Below, one piece after another: positions 1 to 6,007 of a stretch of DNA of 7,523 bases. A program made the position numbers and the translations under genes. The notes under the pieces were generated by a model. It searched no databases. It saw only the letters and a list, made by a program, of their open reading frames with translations, and was not told where the DNA came from. This DNA comes from Clostridia bacterium (lineage in GTDB: Bacteria; Bacillota; Clostridia; Oscillospirales; Ruminococcaceae), in NCBI GenBank assembly GCA_021152595.1, contig JAGKVC010000199.1, forward strand, positions 1 through 7,523, given 5' to 3'. Positions within the stretch are counted from its first letter, which is position 1, and every line of letters begins with the position of its first letter.

Positions 1-860
1 CTACTACCGCAAAGGCAACCACTACTACCGCAAAGGCAACCACCACAACCGCTAAGACTACTACCACAACCGCCAAGGCAACTACCACAACCGCAAAGGC
101 GACCACTACAACCGCAAAGACAACTACCACGACAGCCAAGACGACTACTACAACCGCTAAGGCAACCACTACAACCGCTAAAGCGACCACTACTACCGCT
201 AAGGCAACCACTACTACCGCCAAGGCAACCACTACTACCGCCAGGGCAACCACTACTACCGCCAAGGCAACCACTACTACCGCAAAGGCAACCACTACTA
301 CCGCAAAGGCAACCACTACAACTGCAAAGGCAACCACTACAACCGACAAGACGACTACAACATCCGCGACGGTCTCCACGACAACGACAGAACCGGAAAC
401 CACGACCACAACCGTCACTACGACAACCGAACCGGAAACCGTCACAACAAGCACAGGCGACAACGAAACAATTACATCCGAGACAACAACCACCGGCGAA
501 ACCACACCGACCGAGCCCGAATATCTGCTCGGTGACATCAATGATGACGGTGAGGTCAATGTCGCGGATGCCCAGCTCACACTGAATGCATATGTCAAGG
601 CAATGGCAGGCAAGGACAACGGTCTGACCGAGAAGCAGGCAAAGGCTGCAGATGTCAACGGAGATCAGGAAATCTCGGTTGACGACGCACAGATCATCCT
701 GCTCTACTACGTCAAGAACACGCTCTCCAATACCCCGACCGCATGGGAGACACTGCTCGGCAAACAGCGGCAGCCGCAGCCTCATCCGGACCTGACAAAA
801 CCGTATGCGGATTTCCTGCCCGAAGCAGACGGGGATCCCACAGAAGCTGAGACAGCATGA
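1..860 (+). CDS. C-terminal part of a dockerin-bearing extracellular (cellulosomal) protein, 5' end outside window
   Basis: The frame is open from position 3 to a TGA at 858-860, so the catalytic or binding part lies upstream and is unknown. Seen in order: a Thr/Ala/Lys heptad repeat (3-353), a Thr/Ser linker rich in Glu and without Lys or Arg (about 354-522), a type I dockerin (about 525-720), and a tail of roughly 45 residues rich in Pro, Gln, Asp and Glu. The dockerin has two calcium loops of the pattern D-x-N-x-D: DINDDGEVNVAD from 534 and DVNGDQEISVDD from 651, each followed by an Ala-Gln helix. The spacer between them is long, as in Ruminococcus dockerins. Dockerins bind cohesins on scaffoldins, so the protein should be secreted and held in a cellulosome-like complex. 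Thr-rich linkers are often O-glycosylated; that is inference here. The dockerin call is firm; the enzyme type cannot be told. Confidence 0.9.
   Translation, partial: TTAKATTTTAKATTTTAKTTTTTAKATTTTAKATTTTAKTTTTTAKTTTTTAKATTTTAKATTTTAKATTTTAKATTTTARATTTTAKATTTTAKATTTTAKATTTTAKATTTTDKTTTTSATVSTTTTEPETTTTTVTTTTEPETVTTSTGDNETITSETTTTGETTPTEPEYLLGDINDDGEVNVADAQLTLNAYVKAMAGKDNGLTEKQAKAADVNGDQEISVDDAQIILLYYVKNTLSNTPTAWETLLGKQRQPQPHPDLTKPYADFLPEADGDPTEAETA
3..353 (+). repeat. Tandem 21-bp repeat coding for TTTTAKA heptads (16 full copies plus a partial one)
   Basis: After a partial unit (3-17), sixteen contiguous 21-nt units fill 18-353 with no indel. Each encodes four Thr, Ala (Asp in the last copy), Lys, and Ala or Thr. 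One copy (11, 228-248) has Arg for Lys through AAG to AGG. Copies 9-14 (186-311) are almost identical at DNA level, differing mainly in the Ala codon. Copies 2-8 and 15-16 differ at several third positions. The array extends past the left edge, so total copy number is unknown. It is a coding minisatellite forming a flexible basic linker, and copy number probably varies between strains by slippage or recombination. Confidence 0.95.
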
Positions 861-889
861 AGATTTTTGAGTAACAGTCAGACACCATA

Positions 890-930
890 ATAAAACAAGC
901 ATCGTCCAAATCGGGCGATGCTTGTTTTTG
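890..930 (+). terminator. Rho-independent terminator of the dockerin gene
   Basis: A perfect 13-bp stem (892-904 with 916-928) is extended by C-G pairs 906/914 and 907/913 and a T-G wobble at 905/915, around a 5-nt loop (908-912). It ends in a run of five T (925-929). It lies about 30 nt after the dockerin stop codon. The complementary A-run on the left arm means it could also work weakly on the other strand. Confidence 0.92.
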
Positions 931-953
931 CATTGTATTCCGGATGAATCCCC

Positions 954-996
954 TTGCACTTTTCGTTAGAATCTGGTATAAGGCGGCAGTGCCGCC
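954..996 (+). promoter_or_regulatory. Candidate promoter overlapped by a GC-rich palindrome
   Basis: TTGCAC (954-959) and TATAAG (977-982) are 17 bp apart, with an extended -10 TG at 975-976 in the sequence TGGTATAAG. Directly on it lies a palindrome, GGCGGCA-G-TGCCGCC (982-996), with 7-bp arms that would cover the start site near 988-990. That is the position of a repressor operator. No open reading frame follows before the Nudix gene, so it would make a long leader for that gene or a small RNA. The promoter reading is inference from motif match alone. Confidence 0.35.
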
Positions 997-1055
997 CTCC
1001 GTTGATCTAAAGCTCTCCGGCGACGAAATCAAGCAGATAGAATCTTTCTCTTAGT

Positions 1056-1084
1056 TTGCTTTTTCCGTTATAATATGGTATAAT
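1056..1084 (+). promoter_or_regulatory. SigA-type promoter of the Nudix-phosphatase gene
   Basis: TTGCTT (1056-1061), 17-bp spacer, TATAAT (1079-1084) with the extended -10 TGG just before it. A second TATAAT sits 10 bp upstream (1069-1074), but its -35 (TTCTCT, 1046-1051) is poor. The predicted start near 1091 gives a leader of about 24 nt before the ATG at 1115. The Shine-Dalgarno AGGAG is at 1104-1108, 6 nt before the ATG. Confidence 0.8.
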
Positions 1085-1114
1085 GATAGCAGATTGGAAG
1101 GATAGGAGATCAGA

Positions 1115-2506
1115 ATGATTCAGGATATTTTACCAAGCAGGCTGCACAATCACTGGCAGCCCCGTACACCGCTGCCGGAAAGCTATATCATGTGCTTCCG
1201 CGACGGAAAGCTGCTCGCTTCGCTCAAAGACGGCGAACTGCGTTTTCCGAAGTTTCACGAGAGCCGCCGCGATGCGGTTTATCTGTTCTCGGTCGATGAT
1301 GCGGCATTCTTTCTCTGCGATGCAGATGAGACCGGCGATTTTCAGTTCTATGAGATGCGCGAACTGCGTGACCGGTGCGCAGGAAAGTACCTCTATGCTG
1401 CATTTACCGCGTATCATCTGCAATTATGGTATGCCGAAAACCGGTACTGCGGCATCTGCCGCGGCGATATGCTGCATGACGGCAAAGAGAGTGCGCTCGT
1501 CTGTCAAAGCTGCGGACATAAAATCTATCCGCGCATCAATCCGGCTGTGATCGTCGGCGTCGTCAGCAAGGGACGCATTCTGATCACGCGATACCGCCGC
1601 GGCTATGCGCATAATGCGCTTGTGGCAGGATTCACCGAAATCGGCGAAACGCTCGAGGAAACCGTCGCGCGCGAGGTCATGGAGGAAACCGGTCTGCGCG
1701 TCCGGAATATCCGCTATTATAAATCGCAGCCGTGGGGCATGGCGCAGGATATTCTCATGGGATATTTCTGTGAGGCGGACGGTTCCGATGAAATCAAAAT
1801 GGATGATTCCGAGCTGAAATCTGCGGTCTGGTGCAGACCGGATGAGATCGAATTGCAGCCGCAGCAGCACAGTCTCACCAATGAAATGATGATGCTCTTT
1901 CGTGATACGAACGGTCATCTGCCGCCGGAATATAACCCCGTCACGCCGGATGCCGCACCGCGGAAAACACGCATCTGCTTTACCCGTCACGGCGAGACGA
2001 CGATGAATGTCGCTGACCATATCAGCGGTGTAACCGACTGCGATCTGACCGCAAACGGCATTGCACAGGCGGAACAGCTCGCTGACATCTGCGCGCAGCA
2101 TCCCGAAATCAGCGTGATCATCTGCTCGCCGCTCAAGCGCGCACAGAAAACTGCGGCGATTATCGCAGAAAAGATCCGCGTGCCGGTCGTCACCGATGAA
2201 CGTCTGCGCGAATGGAATTACGGCTCCTATGAGGATCAGCCGCGCGGTGAAACGCCTGTATTTCAGGCGGCAAAACGCGAATTCGGCGTGCGGATGCCGG
2301 ACGGCGGCGAATCCCTGCTTCAGCTTGCGCACCGCGTCTATAGCTGCATCGACGATATCCGCAGAAAATATGCCGGTGAGACCGTGCTCTGTGTCTGTCA
2401 CGGGGGCGTGTGCCGCGTCGCGGAGACATATTTCAAGGATATGTCCACAGATGCCTTCTCACATTTCTTCATGGGAAACTGCGAGCTGCGGCAGTACGAA
2501 ATCTGA
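1115..2506 (+). CDS. NudC-like NAD(H) pyrophosphatase fused to a histidine (RHG) phosphatase
   Basis: 463 residues, cytoplasmic, no signal peptide. Residues 1-105 match the NudC N-terminal Nudix-like region. A zinc ribbon follows (C112-x2-C115 and C130-x2-C133), then the family hallmark YPRINP (138-143). The Nudix box GX5EX7REUXEEXGU is complete (G172, E178, R186-E187, E190-E191, G193), so catalysis should be intact. The NudC signature SQPW is at 204-207, but the usual PFPxS continuation reads GMAQD here. Residues about 284-463 form a histidine phosphatase: RHGE (291-294, catalytic H292), SPLKRA (338-343), E366 in the LREW segment, and CHGG with the second His, H429. NudC enzymes split NAD(H) to NMN(H) and AMP and can remove NAD caps from RNA. 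A joined phosphatase could dephosphorylate a product; this is inference. Stand-alone NudC is usually about 260-280 residues. Own promoter and RBS (AGGAG, 1104-1108) fix the start. Confidence 0.88.
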   Translation: MIQDILPSRLHNHWQPRTPLPESYIMCFRDGKLLASLKDGELRFPKFHESRRDAVYLFSVDDAAFFLCDADETGDFQFYEMRELRDRCAGKYLYAAFTAYHLQLWYAENRYCGICRGDMLHDGKESALVCQSCGHKIYPRINPAVIVGVVSKGRILITRYRRGYAHNALVAGFTEIGETLEETVAREVMEETGLRVRNIRYYKSQPWGMAQDILMGYFCEADGSDEIKMDDSELKSAVWCRPDEIELQPQQHSLTNEMMMLFRDTNGHLPPEYNPVTPDAAPRKTRICFTRHGETTMNVADHISGVTDCDLTANGIAQAEQLADICAQHPEISVIICSPLKRAQKTAAIIAEKIRVPVVTDERLREWNYGSYEDQPRGETPVFQAAKREFGVRMPDGGESLLQLAHRVYSCIDDIRRKYAGETVLCVCHGGVCRVAETYFKDMSTDAFSHFFMGNCELRQYEI

Positions 2507-2512
2507 TACAAC

Positions 2513-2550
2513 AAAACGGGGTACCCTCGCTGTGAGGATACCCCGTTTCT
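2513..2550. terminator. Bidirectional terminator between the Nudix gene and tRNA-Leu
   Basis: A perfect 10-bp outer stem (2514-2523 with 2539-2548), one C/A mismatch (2524/2538) and a 4-bp inner stem (2525-2528 with 2534-2537) enclose a 5-nt loop. On the plus strand it follows the Nudix stop by a few bases and ends in GTTTCTT. On the minus strand it starts a few bases after the tRNA 3' end and runs into TTTTGTTGT. It therefore suits both converging transcripts. Confidence 0.88.
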
Positions 2551-2552
2551 TA

Positions 2553-2634
2553 TGCACCTGACAGGATTTGAACCTGCACGCCTTGCGGCATTGGAACCTA
2601 AATCCAACGTGTCTGCCAGTTTCACCACAGGTGC
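2553..2634 (-). tRNA. tRNA-Leu, anticodon UAG (reads CUA-type Leu codons)
   Basis: On the minus strand a complete 82-nt class II tRNA can be folded. The 7-bp acceptor stem GCACCTG pairs with CAGGTGC, with discriminator A at 2553. The D-arm carries TGGTGAAACTGGCAGACAC. The anticodon stem TTGGA/TCCAA holds the loop TTTAGGT, giving anticodon TAG. A short variable arm (GCC/GGC) and a T-arm with TTCAAAT follow. The long variable arm and discriminator A fit leucine. CCA is not encoded, as is common in Firmicutes. It lies 14 nt after the stop codon of the upstream minus-strand gene. Confidence 0.97.
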
Positions 2635-2648
2635 GGATATGCAAATAT

Positions 2649-3212
2649 TCAGATTAAATCGAGCATCCGGCGCTCGGCTGCAAAATCAGAACAGACGGCT
2701 TCTTCGCCCATGTTGTCTGCCGCCGGCACTTCATCATCGCAGGAGATCGTCTGCTGACCGGCTGCCAGATCCTTGATTTTGAGATAGAGACTCATCGGGA
2801 ATTCTGCACCCCATTCCGAGCGGTATCCGAGCAAACCGAAGCGCTGAAGCACATCATTCATTTCCGCAGTAAAATCGCGCAAAAAGAGATTTTTGTCAAA
2901 CACGGCAGTCTGATTTCCAATCACCGCAGCCGTCGGGCTGTCGTCCTCATAGTTCGTCACATGCACGGAGATCGTCTCGTTATCTGCGGAAAGCGCCCAT
3001 TTTGCCCTTGCCGGTTCAAGCTCTGCATAAAAGACCGTTTTGTCCCGCTCATCGGGCAATCCGCCCAGCGCGCTGAGAATTGCCAGCATCAGATCCTCAG
3101 GGAAATTCGTCATCCAGCTGTTATCGAACAGGATCTTCGTTTGAGAATCCGTAATGCATCCCCTGAACCAGCCTGCGCTGATCTGCCATACCTGAAAACA
3201 TCGCCCGTTCAT
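2649..3212 (-). CDS. Unrecognised 187-residue cytoplasmic protein
   Basis: The minus-strand frame is open up to 3398, but the ATG at 3248 lies inside the -10 box of a consensus promoter (3247-3275), so translation must begin further in. The next in-frame ATG, at 3212, gives 187 residues. Its Shine-Dalgarno is weak: an AAAGG 12 nt upstream. The protein is acidic overall, with no signal peptide, membrane segment or cysteine motif. Visible patterns are an aromatic N-terminus (W9, W15, F16), a NFPED-LMLAIL segment (37-46) likely to be helical, a FYAELEP strand (61-67) and a low-complexity acidic C-terminus (159-181). I do not recognise the family. Size and alternation suggest a small alpha/beta protein. 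Short immunity-type proteins are one possibility, without direct evidence. Codon use matches the neighbours, which supports a real gene. It may share its transcript with the tRNA-Leu behind it. Confidence 0.6.
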   Translation of the reverse strand: MNGRCFQVWQISAGWFRGCITDSQTKILFDNSWMTNFPEDLMLAILSALGGLPDERDKTVFYAELEPARAKWALSADNETISVHVTNYEDDSPTAAVIGNQTAVFDKNLFLRDFTAEMNDVLQRFGLLGYRSEWGAEFPMSLYLKIKDLAAGQQTISCDDEVPAADNMGEEAVCSDFAAERRMLDLI

Positions 3213-3246
3213 CTGAATCCGCTGCCTTTCATCCGCTGTCTGTATC

Positions 3247-3275
3247 ATTATACCAATTCTGCGCCTTTTTGTCAA
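3247..3275 (-). promoter_or_regulatory. Consensus SigA promoter of the 187-aa gene / tRNA-Leu unit
   Basis: On the minus strand TTGACA (3275-3270) and TATAAT (3252-3247) match the consensus at all twelve positions, with a 17-bp spacer ending in TGG (extended -10). The start site should fall near 3240. This excludes all in-frame ATGs at or above 3248 as start codons of the downstream gene. Confidence 0.88.
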
Positions 3276-3302
3276 GCGGCGGGCATCCGTTTTTCTATAG
3301 CT

Positions 3303-3317
3303 GTCGGTTCTACCGAC
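3303..3317. promoter_or_regulatory. Inverted repeat in the divergent control region
   Basis: GTCGGT-TCT-ACCGAC is a perfect 6-bp inverted repeat with a 3-nt centre. It sits between the minus-strand promoter (-35 at 3270-3275) and abuts the -35 of the first plus-strand promoter (3318). There is no T-run, so it is not a terminator. A regulator site for the GH3 gene is plausible but unproven. Confidence 0.4.
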
Positions 3318-3346
3318 TTGCGCTTTTGATGAGAATATGTTAAAAT
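3318..3346 (+). promoter_or_regulatory. Distal candidate promoter (P1) of the GH3 gene
   Basis: TTGCGC (3318-3323), 17-bp spacer, TAAAAT (3341-3346), with TG at the extended -10 position (TGT before TAAAAT). The match is weaker than that of P2. A transcript from here would start near 3353 and carry the palindrome at 3370-3388 in its leader. Confidence 0.5.
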
Positions 3347-3369
3347 AGAAGAAACAACTGCTGTCAAAA

Positions 3370-3388
3370 ATCAGATTAGAAATCTGAT
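3370..3388. promoter_or_regulatory. Palindromic candidate operator upstream of the GH3 gene
   Basis: ATCAGATT-AGA-AATCTGAT is a perfect 8-bp inverted repeat with a 3-nt centre. It lies just after the P1 start region and 19 bp before the P2 -35. Partial copies of the same core occur nearby: TCTGATT at 3403-3409 next to the P2 -35, and AATCTGA at 3443-3449 after the P2 -10. This layout suits a dimeric sugar-responsive regulator; which one is unknown. Confidence 0.45.
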
Positions 3389-3407
3389 ATAAAAGCATGT
3401 TTTCTGA

Positions 3408-3436
3408 TTGATTTTACTTGTCCGGTGTGATATAAT
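3408..3436 (+). promoter_or_regulatory. Proximal promoter (P2) of the GH3 gene
   Basis: TTGATT (3408-3413), 17-bp spacer, TATAAT (3431-3436) with the extended -10 TGA. The leader to the ATG at 3472 is about 29 nt and holds a strong GGAGG Shine-Dalgarno at 3458-3462, 9 nt before the start. Confidence 0.8.
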
Positions 3437-3471
3437 ACCGATAATCTGAAAGGATACGGAGGTTTACCATA

Positions 3472-5988
3472 ATGATGAAAAAAACACTTGACTGGAATGT
3501 CTATCTCGAAACCGCTGCGGATGCCGTCGCAGAGGGTATTGTCATGCTCAAAAATGAGGGTGCCGCACTGCCGCTGCCGCAGGGTGAGGAAATCGCACTG
3601 TTCGGCAGAATTCAGCTCCATTATTATAAGAGCGGAACAGGCTCCGGCGGTATGGTCAATGTCTCGAAGGTTGTCGGGATCCCCGAGGGCTTGCAGGCGC
3701 TCGGCGTAGAGCTCTATGCACCGCTGCTCGAAAACTATCAGAAGTGGGATGAGGCGCATCCCTATGATCTCGGCGAGGGCTGGGGCGGTGAGCCGTGGTG
3801 TCAGGCGGAAATGCCGCTCGATGAATCGCTGGTTCAGCAGGCTGCCGCTGCCTGCACGCGCGCGGTCGTTGTAATCGGCAGAACCGCCGGTGAGGAGCAG
3901 GATAACCACATGGAAGCAGGCTCCTATCTGCTGACCGACGGCGAAAAGGACATGCTCCGGCTCTGCCGAAAACACTTCAAAAAGGTCATTGTCCTGCTCA
4001 ATACCGGCAATATCATGGACATGCACTTCATGGACGAATACAATCCGGATGCCGTGCTGTATATCTGGCAGGGCGGCATGACGGGCGGCACCGGTACGGC
4101 GGAAGTCCTGACCGGCATTGTCTCCCCGAGCGGCAAGCTGCCGGATACGATCGCATATGAGATCAGCGATTACCCCTCGGATGCAAATTTCCACGGCAAG
4201 GTGAATAACAACTACACCGAGGATATGTATGTCGGCTACCGTTACTTCGAGACCTTTGCACCGGAGCGCGTGCGCTATCCCTTCGGCTTCGGTCTCTCGT
4301 ATACGACATTTTCCGTGACCGCCGGAGAGCCGGTGCATGTCCGCAGCGCGCAGTATCTGCCCATCACGGTGACAAATACCGGAAACACCGCAGGCAAGGA
4401 GGTCGTGCAGCTCTATGTTGAAGCACCGCAGGGCAGGCTCGGTCAGCCTGCGCGTCAGCTCGTGATTTTCTATAAGACCGGTCTGCTTCAGCCGAATGAA
4501 TCCGAGACGGTCAATCTCGAGCTTTCCGTTCCGGCATCCTATGACGACAGCGGCGTGACCGGTCACGCATATTGCTGGGTGAAGGAAGCCGGCGAATACA
4601 AATATTATATCGGTACGGATGTACGCTCCGCGAAATATGCAGCGAGCCGCTTCATCGACGAGACCATCGTCATTGAGCAGTGCCGTCAGGCGATGCCGCC
4701 CGTGGATGCATTTCAGCGCATGAAGCCGGAGCAGTCCGGCGAGGGCTATGCGGTCGCATGGGAGGATGTGCCGCTGATGCAGTTCGATGAGGCAAAGCGC
4801 CGCACCGATGCGCTCCCGACCGAATGGAAAGCGGACGGCAAAGCCTCTGTTCTGGCAGATGTTCTGCGCGGCGATGTGACAATGGAATCGTTCATCGCGC
4901 AGTTCTCCGATGAAGAGCTGATGCAGATCGTCCGCGGCGAAGGTATGGGCAGTCCGCGCGTCACGGCAGGTACGGCATCCGCATTCGGCGGTGTCTCCGA
5001 TGCACTGACGGCACGCGGCATTCCTGCCTGCTGCTGCTCGGACGGTCCTTCCGGCATGCGGCTCGACTGCGGCACAAAGGCATTCAGCCTGCCGAACGGC
5101 ACACTGCTCGCATCGACCTTCAATCTGCCGCTGATGACAAAGCTCTACGCCTGCGTCGGTCTGGAAATGACCGCGAACAAGGTCGATTGCCTGCTCGGTC
5201 CCATGACGACCTACGGCTCTGTCAACGGGCTCTGGACTGCCGGTAATTACGATCTATGCACGGAGATCATCCGCAAGGAATGGGGCTATACCGGCTTCCT
5301 CATGACAGACTGGTGGGCAAATATCAATGAGCGCGGTCTCGAGCCGGATAAGGGCGATTTTGCCGCAATGGTCCGCGCACAGAATGATGTCTACATGGTC
5401 TGTGCGGACTGCGTCAATCATGAGGATAATCTAAAGGAAGCGCTCGCTGCCGGTACGCTGACACGCGGCGAATTGCAGCGCTGCGCGGCGAATATCTGCC
5501 GGTTTGCGATGCATACACATGCAATGGAGCGTCTGCTCGGGGATGCACCTGAGATCACGGTGCTGAACCGTCCGGCGGATGCGGAGGATCAGGACGGCGA
5601 TGTGCAGTTCTATGATCTGGACGACGCGCTGACGCTGCCTCTCGACGGCATCTGCACCGATAAGGGCACAAACTTCGCCTTTGCGCTGACTGTCAACAAG
5701 CCCGGCTGGTACCGCGTCACGCTGACGGCATCCTCGGAACAGAGCGAGCTTGCGCAGATCCCTGTCACGCTGTTCAGCATGGGCACAGCAAGCGGCACAT
5801 TCACATGGAACGGCACGGGCGGCAAGCCGGTCTCGTTCTCGGCGGAACTCCCGATGTTCTCGCGGTTTACCGCAAACCGTCTGTATTTTGCGCAGAGCGG
5901 TCTGAACATGCATGAGATCCGCTTCGAGCTGATCAGCGATCAGTTTGATATGGCGCGCATGGGCGACAAGCCGGAAGCGGAATCATAA
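3472..5988 (+). CDS. Domain-permuted GH3 family beta-glucosidase-like protein with an internal barrel deletion
   Basis: 838 residues, no signal peptide, so intracellular. Order is reversed relative to standard GH3: the C-domain comes first (about 10-280, with SGTGSGG near 59 and FGFGLSY at 271-277), then a fibronectin III-like domain (about 290-385), then the TIM-barrel domain (about 470-700), then a beta-rich extension (about 705-830). This order is known from R. albus and Butyrivibrio beta-glucosidases. The likely acid/base is E140 in TAGEEQDN. The nucleophile is D613 in MTDWWAN, and DGPSG (524-528) is the -1 subsite loop. Odd: LLGP (574-577) is followed directly by MTTYG (578-582). Relatives carry about 80 residues between these points, including the NIHR/NFEYFSEDP and KHF motifs that bind sugar. 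The frame stays open, so the product is stable in frame but probably inactive or altered. Two promoters, inverted repeats and a GGAGG RBS precede it. The family call is firm; activity and substrate are not. Confidence 0.9.
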   Translation: MMKKTLDWNVYLETAADAVAEGIVMLKNEGAALPLPQGEEIALFGRIQLHYYKSGTGSGGMVNVSKVVGIPEGLQALGVELYAPLLENYQKWDEAHPYDLGEGWGGEPWCQAEMPLDESLVQQAAAACTRAVVVIGRTAGEEQDNHMEAGSYLLTDGEKDMLRLCRKHFKKVIVLLNTGNIMDMHFMDEYNPDAVLYIWQGGMTGGTGTAEVLTGIVSPSGKLPDTIAYEISDYPSDANFHGKVNNNYTEDMYVGYRYFETFAPERVRYPFGFGLSYTTFSVTAGEPVHVRSAQYLPITVTNTGNTAGKEVVQLYVEAPQGRLGQPARQLVIFYKTGLLQPNESETVNLELSVPASYDDSGVTGHAYCWVKEAGEYKYYIGTDVRSAKYAASRFIDETIVIEQCRQAMPPVDAFQRMKPEQSGEGYAVAWEDVPLMQFDEAKRRTDALPTEWKADGKASVLADVLRGDVTMESFIAQFSDEELMQIVRGEGMGSPRVTAGTASAFGGVSDALTARGIPACCCSDGPSGMRLDCGTKAFSLPNGTLLASTFNLPLMTKLYACVGLEMTANKVDCLLGPMTTYGSVNGLWTAGNYDLCTEIIRKEWGYTGFLMTDWWANINERGLEPDKGDFAAMVRAQNDVYMVCADCVNHEDNLKEALAAGTLTRGELQRCAANICRFAMHTHAMERLLGDAPEITVLNRPADAEDQDGDVQFYDLDDALTLPLDGICTDKGTNFAFALTVNKPGWYRVTLTASSEQSELAQIPVTLFSMGTASGTFTWNGTGGKPVSFSAELPMFSRFTANRLYFAQSGLNMHEIRFELISDQFDMARMGDKPEAES

Positions 5989-6007
5989 GAAGTCAAGGTG
6001 AATCATG

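Noticed and set aside
3..353. CRISPR-like regular repeat array
   Set aside because: Units are contiguous with no spacers, have a period divisible by three and code for a Thr-rich linker continuous with a dockerin.
712..1032. Minus-strand 106-codon frame across the dockerin 3' end and intergenic region
   Set aside because: It reads through the terminator hairpin and the dockerin gene in antisense, with no RBS. The intergenic DNA may be a dispersed repeat but not a gene.
1424..2401. Long minus-strand frame (325 codons) opposite the Nudix-phosphatase gene
   Set aside because: The plus-strand frame has complete catalytic motifs, promoter and RBS. The opposite frame is low-complexity in Arg/Ala/Asp and is a by-product of GC-rich codon use.
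2398..2644. Minus-strand frames such as MVKLADTLDLGSN
   Set aside because: This is the tRNA-Leu sequence itself translated, a recurrent spurious protein; it also crosses a terminator.
2552..2776. Plus-strand frame beginning MHLTGFEPARLA
   Set aside because: It is the antisense of tRNA-Leu read as protein, a well-known false annotation, and then the antisense of the 187-aa gene.
3213..3398. N-terminal 62-residue extension of the minus-strand 187-aa protein
   Set aside because: It would require translation from ATGs upstream of or inside the consensus promoter at 3247-3275, and the extension looks non-coding.
3376..4566. Long minus-strand frame (396 codons) opposite the GH3 gene
   Set aside because: It is the shadow of a clear GH3 coding frame; no motif, RBS or promoter supports it.
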